NCBI GenBank assembly: GCA_964580575.1
Contig: CAZOLJ010000059.1
Span: forward strand, 1-30,076
Origin: CAVPDE01 sp964580575
GTDB taxonomy: Bacteria > Desulfobacterota > DSM-4660 > Desulfatiglandales > HGW-15
Direction of reading: 5' to 3'
DNA: 30,076 nucleotides
The notes beneath the pieces are model-generated. The model did no database searches. It was not told the DNA's origin and worked only from the letters and a program-made list of their open reading frames with translations. The translations under genes were made by a program, and so were the position numbers. Positions 16,007 to 23,739 of this stretch are shown here, piece after piece (position 1 is the first letter of the stretch; every line of letters starts with the position of its first letter).

Positions 16007-16939
16007 ATGAAGGCTTTGCTTCTTAAAGCTCTTTCGAAGAGCTCCCTGGCCATGGGCTCCTGGGTGATTCGGTTCGTCGCCTGGTGGATCGCCACAGGCT
16101 ATTTTTTCTTACGGTCTTCGAGGAGAAACGCCAGTGTCGGCCTCCATGAGGTGATCTTTCCGGATCGTGGGCACGTGTACCATCTCACCTGTGCCTGGCG
16201 CCAGTTTCACTCCTTTGCCGGAACCTATGCGGATCGCATCGACGTGTACTCGAACAAGAGAATGATCCCATCGGTCCAGGGCGCAGAGAGACTGGTGGAG
16301 GCGGGAAGGAGAGGGAACGGCGGCATTATCCTCATATCCCATATGGGAAACTACGAAGTCGCTGTGCGCGCCTTTCTGGAACTTGGGCTCAGGCTCCTCA
16401 TCATCATGGGTGAGAGAGAAGCAAAGCAGGTAGCTCGCGAGCAGCGAGAGGCTCTTATGGCCCAGGGAGTGCGAATCCATGTTGCTACGGCTCAGGCGGC
16501 TTCTCCTTTCGGCGGGCTTGAGGCGCTTCAATTCATGCGAGAGGGGGGGTTCGTTTCCATTGCTGGTGACCTGGTCTGGACCGATCAGCGATCCCTCGTG
16601 CCTGTGAAGTTCTTCAACCGTGACATAGGTCTTCCTGCAGGGCCGCACCTGCTGGCTTTTGTTTCAGGAGCGCCCTTGTTCACCCTCTTCACCTTTCGGG
16701 TGAAAAGGGGAAGGCATCAAATCATCCTGTCTTCTCCCCGTCAGGTGAAGGCTGCGGCCCGCTCTGAAAGAAATGCCGCCATTCAGGCGAGTGCTCAGGA
16801 CTATGCGGGGGCTCTGGAAGAAATGGTGCGTGAGCATCCTTTCCAGTGGTATATCTTTGAGCCTTTTTTTCGATCCGTGCCGGTTGAGGGAAGCTCGATC
16901 CTTAAGGATCGACCGGCGAGCAGTCATGAGGTAGCGTGA
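16007..16939 (+). CDS. LpxL/HtrB-family lipid acyltransferase
   Basis: The 310-residue protein fits the lipid A late-acyltransferase family: an N-terminal hydrophobic anchor (about 15-40), then the catalytic H-x4-E in ILISHMGNYEVAV, a middle GGFVSIAGDLVWTDQR, and the family C-terminal HPFQWYIFEPFF. Members transfer acyl groups from acyl-ACP to a glycolipid acceptor at the inner membrane. In aryl-polyene clusters the same domain is often fused to the glycosyltransferase; here it is free. It starts two bases after the ligase stop with GAAGG upstream, so coupling is tight. It probably moves the ACP-bound product onto a lipid or sugar acceptor. Confidence 0.88.
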   Translation: MKALLLKALSKSSLAMGSWVIRFVAWWIATGYFFLRSSRRNASVGLHEVIFPDRGHVYHLTCAWRQFHSFAGTYADRIDVYSNKRMIPSVQGAERLVEAGRRGNGGIILISHMGNYEVAVRAFLELGLRLLIIMGEREAKQVAREQREALMAQGVRIHVATAQAASPFGGLEALQFMREGGFVSIAGDLVWTDQRSLVPVKFFNRDIGLPAGPHLLAFVSGAPLFTLFTFRVKRGRHQIILSSPRQVKAAARSERNAAIQASAQDYAGALEEMVREHPFQWYIFEPFFRSVPVEGSSILKDRPASSHEVA

Positions 16940-16955
16940 AGGTGAAGCGACGACG

Positions 16956-18695
16956 ATGCATGAAACCCTTGTGAGAGCCCTTGCAGCGGGCTATGAGAAG
17001 ATTGTAGCTTGGGCGGACATCCTTGACCGCATCAACGTGTATCCGGTACCGGACGGGGACACGGGCCGGAATCTCGTCATCACCTTGAGCGGCCTAAGAA
17101 ACCCCTGGCAGGACAAGGACAGCCTGTCTAGGGGTATCCTGCTCGCGGCCCGGGGCAATTCCGGGAACATTGCGGCTCGTTTCCTTGCCGGATTTCTCCG
17201 TTTTGAAGACATTGCTTCCCTGCCTGCGGCGGTCGCCTCTGGCCGGGATCTGGCCTACAAGGCTGTCCCGGATCCCCAGCCCGGGACCATGCTCTCCTTT
17301 TTCGATGCCTTCGTGGAATCCGCGAAGAGAAATCCCCCGGCACAGAGCGGTGCATGGGTAGATGCAGTCGTCCTTGACCTCGAAGCGTCGGTGAAAGCGA
17401 CGACCCAGCAATTGCAGGAACTGCGGGAAGCAGGGGTCGTGGATGCAGGGGCTCTGGGCATGTTGGTTTTCTTTGGTCCTTTGCTGAATGTCGTGGCCGG
17501 CCGGGAGGCGCGAGGGTCAGGTTTCACGGAGGAGCTGAAAAGCGTTCTCAGCCTCTCCGAGGACTGGAAAGAACAGAGGTCCGACGGCTACTGTCTGGAT
17601 GTGGTGCTGAAACTCGGGCAGGAAGAGGAGGATGTCACGCGGCACCTCATGGCGGTTGGAGAGTCCGTGGTCGCCATGGCCGACGGAAATTGCCTCAAGC
17701 TGCACCTGCATACCCGGGATAGGGAAAAGGTGAAGCGGCGTCTTGCCGAGCATGGCTCCATTCTGAGCTGGGCCGAAGATGACCTTTCCGAGCAGAGCGC
17801 CCTGTTTGTCCACTCCGCGAAGCATCCGGTCCTGCATGTCATGACCGACGCCGCGGGCGCCGTCACAAGGGAAGAGGCCAGGGGCCTCGGAATCACGCTG
17901 CTCAACAGTTATGTCAACATCGGGAATCATTGCCTCCCCGAGAGTTACGTGAACCCCTCGCACCTCTATGAGGCCATGAAGGCCGAAATCCCCGTATCCA
18001 CCAGCCAGGCATCCCTTGCCGAGCGCCATGAATGCTACAACAAAGTTCTCAAACTCCACGGTCGGGTTCTCTATCTCTGCGTGGGATCCTTTTTCACCGG
18101 AAACTACAGCACCGTCATGGCCTGGAAGGCTGAAAACGATCCCCACAACGGGATGACCGTCATTGACACGGGCGTCGCATCGGGCAAGCTGGGGCTTGTG
18201 GCCAGGGCCACGGCGGGGTTTTCCCTTTCGGCCGAAGCCCCGTCGCAAGTGGTCGCCTTTGCCAGGACAGTGATCCGCCGCGTCGAGGAATACGTCTTCC
18301 TGGAGCGGCTTCAGTTTGTGGCTGCGGGCGGCCGGATGTCAAAGACCGGTGCTTTTTTCGGGGACATCCTTCACATCAAGCCCATTGTGAGCCCTTATCC
18401 GGACGGCGTGCGAAAGATGGGTGTGGCCAGAAGCACGAAAGATCAGGTGAGGTACGCGTTCAGACGCCTTGAGCAGGGCCTGTCAAAAGAGCGGGGCGCC
18501 ACGCTTCTGCTGGAATACACGGACAATCGGGAGTGGCTTGAAAAAGAGATCAAACCCGAGATCGAGCGGCGATTCCCCCTGGTGAGAGTTCTCATGCAGG
18601 TCATGTCCATGACCTCTGCGGTTCATATGGGGCCGGGCACATGGGCGGTGGCTTTTCTTCCGGACAATCCCGGGCAGGCGGAGAGCGATGGGTGA
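16956..18695 (+). CDS. One-chain fatty acid kinase-like protein: FakA-type DhaL domain plus FakB-type DegV domain
   Basis: Residues 1-~195 are a DhaL/DAK2 kinase domain: NVYPVPDGDTGRNL (Asp33 and Asp35 are Mg-ATP ligands), LLAARGNSGNI and QPGTMLSFFDAF. Residues ~205-285 resemble the FakA middle domain (GYCLDVVLKL, then KLHLHTRDREKV). Residues ~290-575 are a DegV/FakB fatty-acid-binding domain: HVMTDAAGAVTRE, PVSTSQASLAERHE, VIDTGVASGKLGL and AAGGRMSKTGAFFGDILHIKP. In Firmicutes FakA and FakB are separate proteins that phosphorylate fatty acids to acyl-phosphate; here the FakA C-terminal domain is replaced by FakB. It lies between two acyltransferases and its end overlaps the PlsC-like gene by eight bases. 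Acyl-phosphate production is inference from the two families. Confidence 0.88.
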   Translation: MHETLVRALAAGYEKIVAWADILDRINVYPVPDGDTGRNLVITLSGLRNPWQDKDSLSRGILLAARGNSGNIAARFLAGFLRFEDIASLPAAVASGRDLAYKAVPDPQPGTMLSFFDAFVESAKRNPPAQSGAWVDAVVLDLEASVKATTQQLQELREAGVVDAGALGMLVFFGPLLNVVAGREARGSGFTEELKSVLSLSEDWKEQRSDGYCLDVVLKLGQEEEDVTRHLMAVGESVVAMADGNCLKLHLHTRDREKVKRRLAEHGSILSWAEDDLSEQSALFVHSAKHPVLHVMTDAAGAVTREEARGLGITLLNSYVNIGNHCLPESYVNPSHLYEAMKAEIPVSTSQASLAERHECYNKVLKLHGRVLYLCVGSFFTGNYSTVMAWKAENDPHNGMTVIDTGVASGKLGLVARATAGFSLSAEAPSQVVAFARTVIRRVEEYVFLERLQFVAAGGRMSKTGAFFGDILHIKPIVSPYPDGVRKMGVARSTKDQVRYAFRRLEQGLSKERGATLLLEYTDNREWLEKEIKPEIERRFPLVRVLMQVMSMTSAVHMGPGTWAVAFLPDNPGQAESDG

Positions 18696-19476
18696 GACGA
18701 TCGTCCGCGCGTTCAAAGGAGCTCTGATGGCCGCCCTCTATGGCGTCTTCTTCCTGGGGATCCTGTGTGAACTCTTTCTGTTTTTTCCTGTCCTCTCCAT
18801 TGTGAACCGGCTTTTCGGCCAACGCCCCTATCGGATGCAGTGGGCGCTAAGGGTTCTCATCAGCCTCTGGCTCCGGTTCCTGTGGGCGTGCAGGCTGCTC
18901 GTTTCCAGGCCGTCGAGAGGAAAACCTGCGCAAGGCCCCTGTGTGGTGGTCTCGAACCACCCTGGCCGCTTTGACGTCCTGTTTCTTATCCGCGACATCC
19001 CCCGCATGAGTGTTATGGCCAAAAGAGCTTTGGCCAAGAACCTTCCCCTTGGCCCGCTGTTCCGATCGGCCGGTTATGTGCTCTCGCCTGACTACGAGCA
19101 CGGGAGCCCTCTCCAATCGTTGGAAGAAGCGATGGAAAGGGTCAGGAACGGTTACAAGTTCATGGTCTTTCCCGAGGCGACCCGATCCCCTAAGGGGGGC
19201 ATGGGAAGGTTCAGCCCAGGCCCCTTCATGCTGGCCAGACGATCCAATGTTCCGGTGCAGCCTGTTCTCATAAGAAACAATCCCCCTTTCATGCCAAAGG
19301 AGGACAAGTGGTATTTCCCCCCTTTCCATGCTTCCACCATCCAGCTCGAGTACTGGGAGCTCCTGGCTCCCCCGGAACCGGGAAAGGATCGTGAGTTCGC
19401 AAAGGGTTTGGAAGCGCGGTACAGAGAAGCCCTTGGGCTCGCCATGAGCGAGAATCACGAAAGCGACAGGGTGTGA
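18688..19476 (+). CDS. PlsC-like 1-acyl-sn-glycerol-3-phosphate acyltransferase
   Basis: The 262-residue protein starts with a membrane-anchoring region (about 5-45) and then shows the lysophospholipid acyltransferase blocks: VVSNHPGRFDVLFL (block I, NH-x4-D), the lysine-rich MAKRALAKNLPLGPLF, VFPEATRSPKGGMGRFSPG (block III, FPEATRS), and PVQPVLIRN (block IV). This family places a second acyl chain on lysophosphatidic acid or a related acceptor. The start lies in an 8-base overlap with the FakA-FakB-like gene. With PlsY at 4179 it could complete an acyl-phosphate to phosphatidate route, or it may act on the locus's special lipid. The gene's use of ACP or CoA donors is unknown. Confidence 0.9.
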   Translation: MGETIVRAFKGALMAALYGVFFLGILCELFLFFPVLSIVNRLFGQRPYRMQWALRVLISLWLRFLWACRLLVSRPSRGKPAQGPCVVVSNHPGRFDVLFLIRDIPRMSVMAKRALAKNLPLGPLFRSAGYVLSPDYEHGSPLQSLEEAMERVRNGYKFMVFPEATRSPKGGMGRFSPGPFMLARRSNVPVQPVLIRNNPPFMPKEDKWYFPPFHASTIQLEYWELLAPPEPGKDREFAKGLEARYREALGLAMSENHESDRV

Positions 19477-19480
19477 GCCC

Positions 19481-19966
19481 ATGACGGAGAACAGTTTTGA
19501 AGCTGCAACCCTTATCCCTCAAAGCGGCCGGATGAAGCTCCTGGACCGGGTGATCAAGCCTTCGCAGAAGGAGCTTCAAGCCGAGACGGCAGTGACCGAA
19601 ACGTGGCCTCTGGCTGAGAACGGGGCCGTGAGTGCTCTCCTCTGCATCGAGCTGGTGGCTCAGGCCATTTCCGCCCTGAGCACGTGGCGCAGAGGAGAAG
19701 GGAGCGTGCCGCGGCCGGGCCTGCTGGTCGGAATCAAGGAGTCGCTGCTCTTCTGCCGCACTCTCCCAATCGGTACACAGATCACCGTGCGTGTGGAAGA
19801 GGTCTACCATCTGGGAAACTATGCGGTGTTCGCGGGGCGAGTGACCTCGGGCTCCTCTCTCCTCTGCACCGCGACCCTCCAGGTCATGGAGCCGGAAGAG
19901 GAGGGCTATCTGTATCATCTGAAAGAACGCACTTCTCGCTCGGGTGAAAAAGAACGGGAGGATTGA
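19481..19966 (+). CDS. ApeP-like hotdog 3-hydroxyacyl-ACP dehydratase
   Basis: The 161-residue protein resembles the second dehydratase of aryl-polyene clusters. It has LIPQSGRMKLLDRV near the N terminus, the helix LCIELVAQAISAL with the conserved Glu, and a later GNYAVFAGRVTS strand. It would dehydrate 3-hydroxyacyl-ACP to trans-2-enoyl-ACP. It differs from the FabZ-like protein at 13645, which lacks the acid; the two may work as a pair. It follows the PlsC-like gene by four bases and runs just up to the ketoreductase ribosome binding site. Confidence 0.82.
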   Translation: MTENSFEAATLIPQSGRMKLLDRVIKPSQKELQAETAVTETWPLAENGAVSALLCIELVAQAISALSTWRRGEGSVPRPGLLVGIKESLLFCRTLPIGTQITVRVEEVYHLGNYAVFAGRVTSGSSLLCTATLQVMEPEEEGYLYHLKERTSRSGEKERED

Positions 19967-19971
19967 ACACG

Positions 19972-20700
19972 ATGCCGTCGAGACAGGTTGCGCTGGTAAC
20001 AGGCGGAGGCCGTGGAATCGGACGGGCTGTCAGCTTGGAGTTGGCCAAAAGCGGATATGATGTTGTTTTGACCTTTCGCTCCGACCGGATCGCGGCGGAA
20101 GAGGCAGTGGAACAGATCCACCGGGCCGGAGGCAAGGGAGAAGCGGTCGGCTTCGACGTTGCCGACAGAGAGGCGACGGAAAAAGAGATCGAGGCGCTTT
20201 TCACCCGCCACGGAGCCATTGACGTGCTGGTGAACAATGCGGGGGAGACCGCGGACAGCCTGTTTGCGCTCATGTCTTTCGAGGAATGGAAAAGAGTGCT
20301 GGATACGTCTCTTCACGGTTTTTTCAATGTGACAAAACCGGTTGTCAAGAAAATGATCAGCAAGAGAAAGGGGTGTATCGTCACTCTTTCCTCTGTGTCC
20401 GCCCGTTTGGGCCACAGGGGCCAGACCAACTATGCTGCCGCCAAAGCAGGCCTTGAAGGCGCCTCCCGCTCCCTGGCCTCAGAGGTGGCTCGTCTGGGCA
20501 TTCGCGTGAATGTGGTGGCGCCTGGCGTGATCGAGACGGAAATGATCCAAGGTCTGCCTGTGGAGATGATCAAACAGATCATCCCCATGGGTCGCACCGG
20601 ACTCCCGGAGGAGGTAGCCAAGGTCGTCCGGTTTCTGTGTTCTGACGACGCCTCCTACATCACCGGACAGGTGATCGCAGTCAATGGGGGAATGATTTAG
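19972..20700 (+). CDS. FabG-like 3-oxoacyl-ACP reductase
   Basis: A classical short-chain dehydrogenase of 242 residues: the cofactor motif TGGGRGIGRA, NNAG in VLVNNAGET, the catalytic Ser in TLSSVSARLG, Tyr and Lys in NYAAAKAGLEG, and the C-terminal ITGQVIAVNGGM. It reduces 3-oxoacyl-ACP with NAD(P)H and with the two dehydratases and the ketosynthase completes an elongation cycle without an enoyl reductase, so products should keep double bonds. GGGAGGA (19956-19962) is best placed for the ATG at 19972, although a TTG at 19963 is also possible. Confidence 0.93.
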   Translation: MPSRQVALVTGGGRGIGRAVSLELAKSGYDVVLTFRSDRIAAEEAVEQIHRAGGKGEAVGFDVADREATEKEIEALFTRHGAIDVLVNNAGETADSLFALMSFEEWKRVLDTSLHGFFNVTKPVVKKMISKRKGCIVTLSSVSARLGHRGQTNYAAAKAGLEGASRSLASEVARLGIRVNVVAPGVIETEMIQGLPVEMIKQIIPMGRTGLPEEVAKVVRFLCSDDASYITGQVIAVNGGMI

Positions 20701-20736
20701 AAAAGCGTCAAGTCAATCCCTTAAACAAGTTCTCGG

Positions 20737-20842
20737 GTCTCCCCCTCCCCTTACCCCTCCCGCCAAGGGAGGGGAAGTGTTGCGGACACAGAGAATCTCC
20801 TCCCCCTTGATGGGGGAGGATAGGGGGGGTGGGGGTGGGGAC
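20737..20842 (+). repeat. GC-rich inverted-repeat element with two hairpins and a G-quadruplex-capable run
   Basis: Between the ketoreductase and LolA-like genes lie CCCCTCCC (20754-20761) pairing with GGGAGGGG (20767-20774), and CCTCCCCC (20799-20806) pairing with GGGGGAGG (20812-20819). The outer C-rich arm (20737-20750) is complementary to the outer G-rich arm (20831-20842). Four G-runs at 20812-20840 satisfy a G-quadruplex pattern. The organisation, terminal inverted repeats with nothing coding between, resembles a short palindromic mobile repeat. It breaks the otherwise tightly packed gene unit. Confidence 0.6.
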
Positions 20843-20884
20843 TTGCTTAAACCGCATTTGCGACAAAGCGCTGGGAGATCACGG

Positions 20885-21511
20885 ATGAGAAAAGGCGTAT
20901 TCAGGGAGATCTTTGTTTTGGGTATGGTGATGGTGATGGGCTTTGTCTCAGCCAAGCCTGCGCAATCACAGGATTGGGATTCCTTGAAGGAGTCTTTCCG
21001 GAACATCCAAGCGGTGAAAGCGGAGTTCTTGCAGGAGAGGCATGTCCAGATTCTAAAAGAACCCCTGCTTTCAGAAGGGAGATTCTTTTACCTGGCCTTC
21101 GGTTCTCTGAGATGGGAGTACCTCCGCCCGCTCAGAAGCGTTATGCTGCAGAAAGGGGATAGTATCCGGCTCTATCACTTTTCCGAGGGCGACTGGAAAC
21201 AGGACATGGCCCAGGGGGTGGAGGCAAGGCGGATGGTGCTTGCTGAAATGAGCCAGTGGTTTCAGGGCCGTTTCGAGGAGAGCCGGGTCTTCAAGCATTC
21301 TTATTCGCAGGGCCCTCCCGGCCGAATTTTCCTGATCCCCGGGGAAGGAGTGAGCAAGTTCATCCTCGGGATTGAGATTGTACTGTCTGACAGACCCGGG
21401 GTCATTGACCGGGTGGAGATAACAGAACCCGGTGGTTCTGCCACGAGGATCGTGTTCAAGAACGTTGAGATCAATGCGAGCTTGCCCTCCAGGCTCTTCG
21501 ATGAACCATGA
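20885..21511 (+). CDS. LolA-like periplasmic lipid/lipoprotein carrier
   Basis: The product has a signal peptide (residues 1-~27, ending AKPAQS-QD) and a LolA-like body: SFRNIQAVKAEFLQERHVQ, LLSEGRFFYLAFGSLRWEY, a MLQKGDSIRLYH strand and a C-terminal VFKNVEINASLPSRLF. The phrase pattern 'F.Q.R....L..P..S.G.F......LRWEY' is typical. LolA carries lipoproteins through the periplasm; the related proteins in aryl-polyene clusters are thought to carry the lipid product to the outer membrane. The ATG at 20885 is chosen over 20777 because GGGAG lies upstream and the signal peptide starts there. Its stop overlaps the next start (ATGA). Confidence 0.87.
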   Translation: MRKGVFREIFVLGMVMVMGFVSAKPAQSQDWDSLKESFRNIQAVKAEFLQERHVQILKEPLLSEGRFFYLAFGSLRWEYLRPLRSVMLQKGDSIRLYHFSEGDWKQDMAQGVEARRMVLAEMSQWFQGRFEESRVFKHSYSQGPPGRIFLIPGEGVSKFILGIEIVLSDRPGVIDRVEITEPGGSATRIVFKNVEINASLPSRLFDEP

Positions 21512-22158
21512 ACATCAGAGAGAAGCTGATAACGAGTCTTATCGTGGTTCTGACGCTGTGCTCCGGGTGTTTGACCGTGCCGGAAACGGCCCTTGTGCCC
21601 GGGGCGCCCGAAGACCTCGAGAAGTGTGTTGGGCTGTTTCCTTCCGGTCCCTGGGAGTGCGTCCACAAGATCGAAGCGGTGATCCAAGAGGGTATGTCTT
21701 CAACTATGCTCGGGATCATCAAAGGAGATCCTGCAAGCCGCAAACTGCACACGTTCTTGCTTACTCCAGAGGGATTCATTCTATTTGAAGCAGAGCAGAG
21801 CGACGAGAAAATCTCAGTGTTGAAGGCCGTCGTCCCTTTTGACTCTCCGGCTTTTGCCAGGGGGTTGATGGAAGACGTGGGCTTCCTTTTCCTAACGCCC
21901 GAGGCAAGGCCGTCGAAATGGGGGAGGACTGCGGACGGTGCTGTCCTCTGCCGATGGGAAAACCCTGATGGTTCTCGAAAAGAGATCCGCTGTTCAACGG
22001 CTGTGAAGATCATGCTTCTAGACAGGCATGGAGATCTCATCAAGGAGGCGCTGCTCGATGGGTCTTTCGTCAAGGGGTTGGCTCCGCAGGTTGAATTGCA
22101 GGTTTATAAGCCCGCTCCCTACAGGCTGAAAATGATTTTGCTCCGGGGAACGCCATGA
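21508..22158 (+). CDS. Outer-membrane-type lipoprotein, DUF3261-like
   Basis: The 216-residue protein has a signal peptide with lipobox CSGC (Cys about residue 21). The mature part has a beta-rich plan (GIIKGDPASRKLHTFLLTPEGFILFEAE would be one region; shown here only in parts, GIIKGDP and LLTPEGFILF), and ends YRLKMILL. This matches the DUF3261 lipoprotein usually encoded in aryl-polyene loci next to the LolA-like and MMPL genes, although I make the match by size, position and general features. It overlaps LolA by four bases and the esterase by four bases (ATGA both times), so the three are translationally coupled. A role in inserting the product into the outer membrane is inference. Confidence 0.72.
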   Translation: MNIREKLITSLIVVLTLCSGCLTVPETALVPGAPEDLEKCVGLFPSGPWECVHKIEAVIQEGMSSTMLGIIKGDPASRKLHTFLLTPEGFILFEAEQSDEKISVLKAVVPFDSPAFARGLMEDVGFLFLTPEARPSKWGRTADGAVLCRWENPDGSRKEIRCSTAVKIMLLDRHGDLIKEALLDGSFVKGLAPQVELQVYKPAPYRLKMILLRGTP

Positions 22159-23156
22159 CATCATCGAGCTTTCGTTCAAAGGCTGCGACAAAGGTGAAGG
22201 GCTGGAGAACCATTGCAACGGCGGCCATGATCTGTGTCATCTCGCTGTGCGGTTGCTCCAAGAATCCTTCCGGTGCGGAGAGCTACGAAACGGGTACTCA
22301 CAAGCGCGAGCTCGACCTGCGCGTGCTCGGATTTCATCGTTCCTATCTGATTCATGTCCCAAAGAATTTCAATCGGGCTGAAGCACGTCCGTTGGTTGTG
22401 GCCCTGCACGGAGCCTTCAGCACGGCGGAAGAGATGGAACAGGAGACAGGACTTTCGGATCTCGCCGACAGAGAGGGCTTCCTGGTTGTCTATCCAAACG
22501 GGATCACCCTGTTCGGGTGGTTTCAGCACTGGAACGCAGGACATTGTTGTGGAAGGGCTATGAAGGACGGGGTTGACGACGTCGGATTTATCTCCAAGGT
22601 CATCGAGGAAGTCCACAGGGATTTCCGTGTCGATCCCTTGCGCATTTATATGGTGGGGTATTCCAATGGCGGGATGCTCGCCTATCTCTTTGCCGCGCAA
22701 AAGCCGGAAACCCTGGCGGCAGTTGCCGTGATCGGAGCCACAGTCGGCAGCAGTTCTTCTTCTTCGGAGCCCGAGGTGCGCATTCCACCGGCTAGGGCGC
22801 CCGTTCCTGTCATAGCCGTTCATGGTCGGGAGGATGACAGTATCCCTTATGAAGGGGGAAGTCACACTAAGAACGGGCACTCTTATGTTCCAGTGAAGGA
22901 ATCAATGGAGTTCTGGTTGAAAGCTAACCGGATTGCCACGGTGCCGCAAAGGGAAATGATGATGGCCGGCAGGGTGGTCAAGGACACATGGGGAGCACCG
23001 GGAAGTGATCAAGAAGTCATTCTTTACACCCTGGAAGGGTGGAAGCACACGATCCCTACGACGTACTTCACGAACAAGCTGCCCGAAGGTGATCCGCTCA
23101 AGGATTTCGATGCCACGGAGATCATCTGGGATTTTTTCAAAAGCCACCACAGGTGA
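22155..23156 (+). CDS. Lipoprotein esterase of the PHB depolymerase/feruloyl esterase (LpqC-like) family
   Basis: The 333-residue protein has an N-terminal signal with lipobox-like SLCGC (Cys34), so it is probably membrane-anchored. The alpha/beta hydrolase body has the oxyanion segment ALHGAFST, the nucleophile GYSNGG (Ser170), HGREDDSIPYEGG with the acid, and GWKHTIP with the catalytic His. HCCGRAMKDGVDD is a cysteine-containing loop typical of this family. Members cleave ester bonds in poly-hydroxyalkanoates, feruloyl or acetyl esters. Its position as last gene of the long unit suggests it acts on the exported lipid, for example trimming an ester. A six-serine run sits after the first domain. 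It ends in a 20-base tail-to-tail overlap with the PPTase gene. Confidence 0.85.
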   Translation: MTSSSFRSKAATKVKGWRTIATAAMICVISLCGCSKNPSGAESYETGTHKRELDLRVLGFHRSYLIHVPKNFNRAEARPLVVALHGAFSTAEEMEQETGLSDLADREGFLVVYPNGITLFGWFQHWNAGHCCGRAMKDGVDDVGFISKVIEEVHRDFRVDPLRIYMVGYSNGGMLAYLFAAQKPETLAAVAVIGATVGSSSSSSEPEVRIPPARAPVPVIAVHGREDDSIPYEGGSHTKNGHSYVPVKESMEFWLKANRIATVPQREMMMAGRVVKDTWGAPGSDQEVILYTLEGWKHTIPTTYFTNKLPEGDPLKDFDATEIIWDFFKSHHR

Positions 23157-23739
23157 GCAGGCTGAGCACATGGCCTTCCCCCTCAGCATGCTTCACAAAG
23201 TATGTCTTCCCACGATGTCTTATCTCGCTCTCCTGCTCTCCCACCAGGACGATCTCTACCTCGCGGATCGCTTCTGAAAGGTTCAAGGCGAAAGCTTTGG
23301 CAGCTGCTTCCTTGCTGGTCCATGCACGGGTCGCTGTTCGCTGCGGACCTATCCCTGAGGTGAAAAAAAGGTCAATATTCTTGGAGGGCATGAAAAGGTG
23401 CCAGATTCTCACGGCTTTTGCGGTAACCACTTCAATGTCCACGCCGACGGGGTCAACATTCCCTACGGCCACCACGAAACGGTTGGTGTGAGAGACAGAG
23501 CAGTATGAGGGGCTATCAGCAAGACAGGGTCTCACTCGATCCGGCCCAAGCGTTTCGATGCTTGAGCCGGGGGTGTCTCTATGGGCAAGCCCGATCTGGC
23601 GCGCCAGTTCTTTCAACGCCACCCGCGCTGCGACGAAGAGCCTGCGCCTCCTGGGTCCCAATTCTTCCGCCCGAGCTGATTCATGGGGGGTCAACAGATC
23701 TTTCTCATCAAAGCGCAGGTTCTCGATATCAATGACCAT
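23137..23739 (-). CDS. Sfp-type 4'-phosphopantetheinyl transferase
   Basis: The 200-residue protein carries the two Mg-binding motifs of the family: VGVDIEVV and, about 40 residues later, RAWTSKEAAAKAF (W-x-x-KE). It moves the 4'-phosphopantetheine arm of CoA to carrier-protein serines, so it is the likely activator of the two ACPs in the locus. It is shorter than canonical Sfp (about 220-240) and lacks obvious extra domains. I chose ATG 23739 because GGGGA lies four bases upstream and the sequence MVIDIENLRF looks like a proper first strand; 23772 would add a short Cys-containing piece. It is convergent with the esterase gene and overlaps it by 20 bases. Confidence 0.88.
   Translation of the reverse strand: MVIDIENLRFDEKDLLTPHESARAEELGPRRRRLFVAARVALKELARQIGLAHRDTPGSSIETLGPDRVRPCLADSPSYCSVSHTNRFVVAVGNVDPVGVDIEVVTAKAVRIWHLFMPSKNIDLFFTSGIGPQRTATRAWTSKEAAAKAFALNLSEAIREVEIVLVGEQESEIRHRGKTYFVKHAEGEGHVLSLLTCGGF

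Noticed and set aside
5710..23739. Calling the locus a standard aryl-polyene or modular PKS cluster
   Set aside because: No chain-length factor or second ketosynthase and no modular synthase are seen; all enzymes are discrete and several genes are foreign to aryl-polyene clusters.
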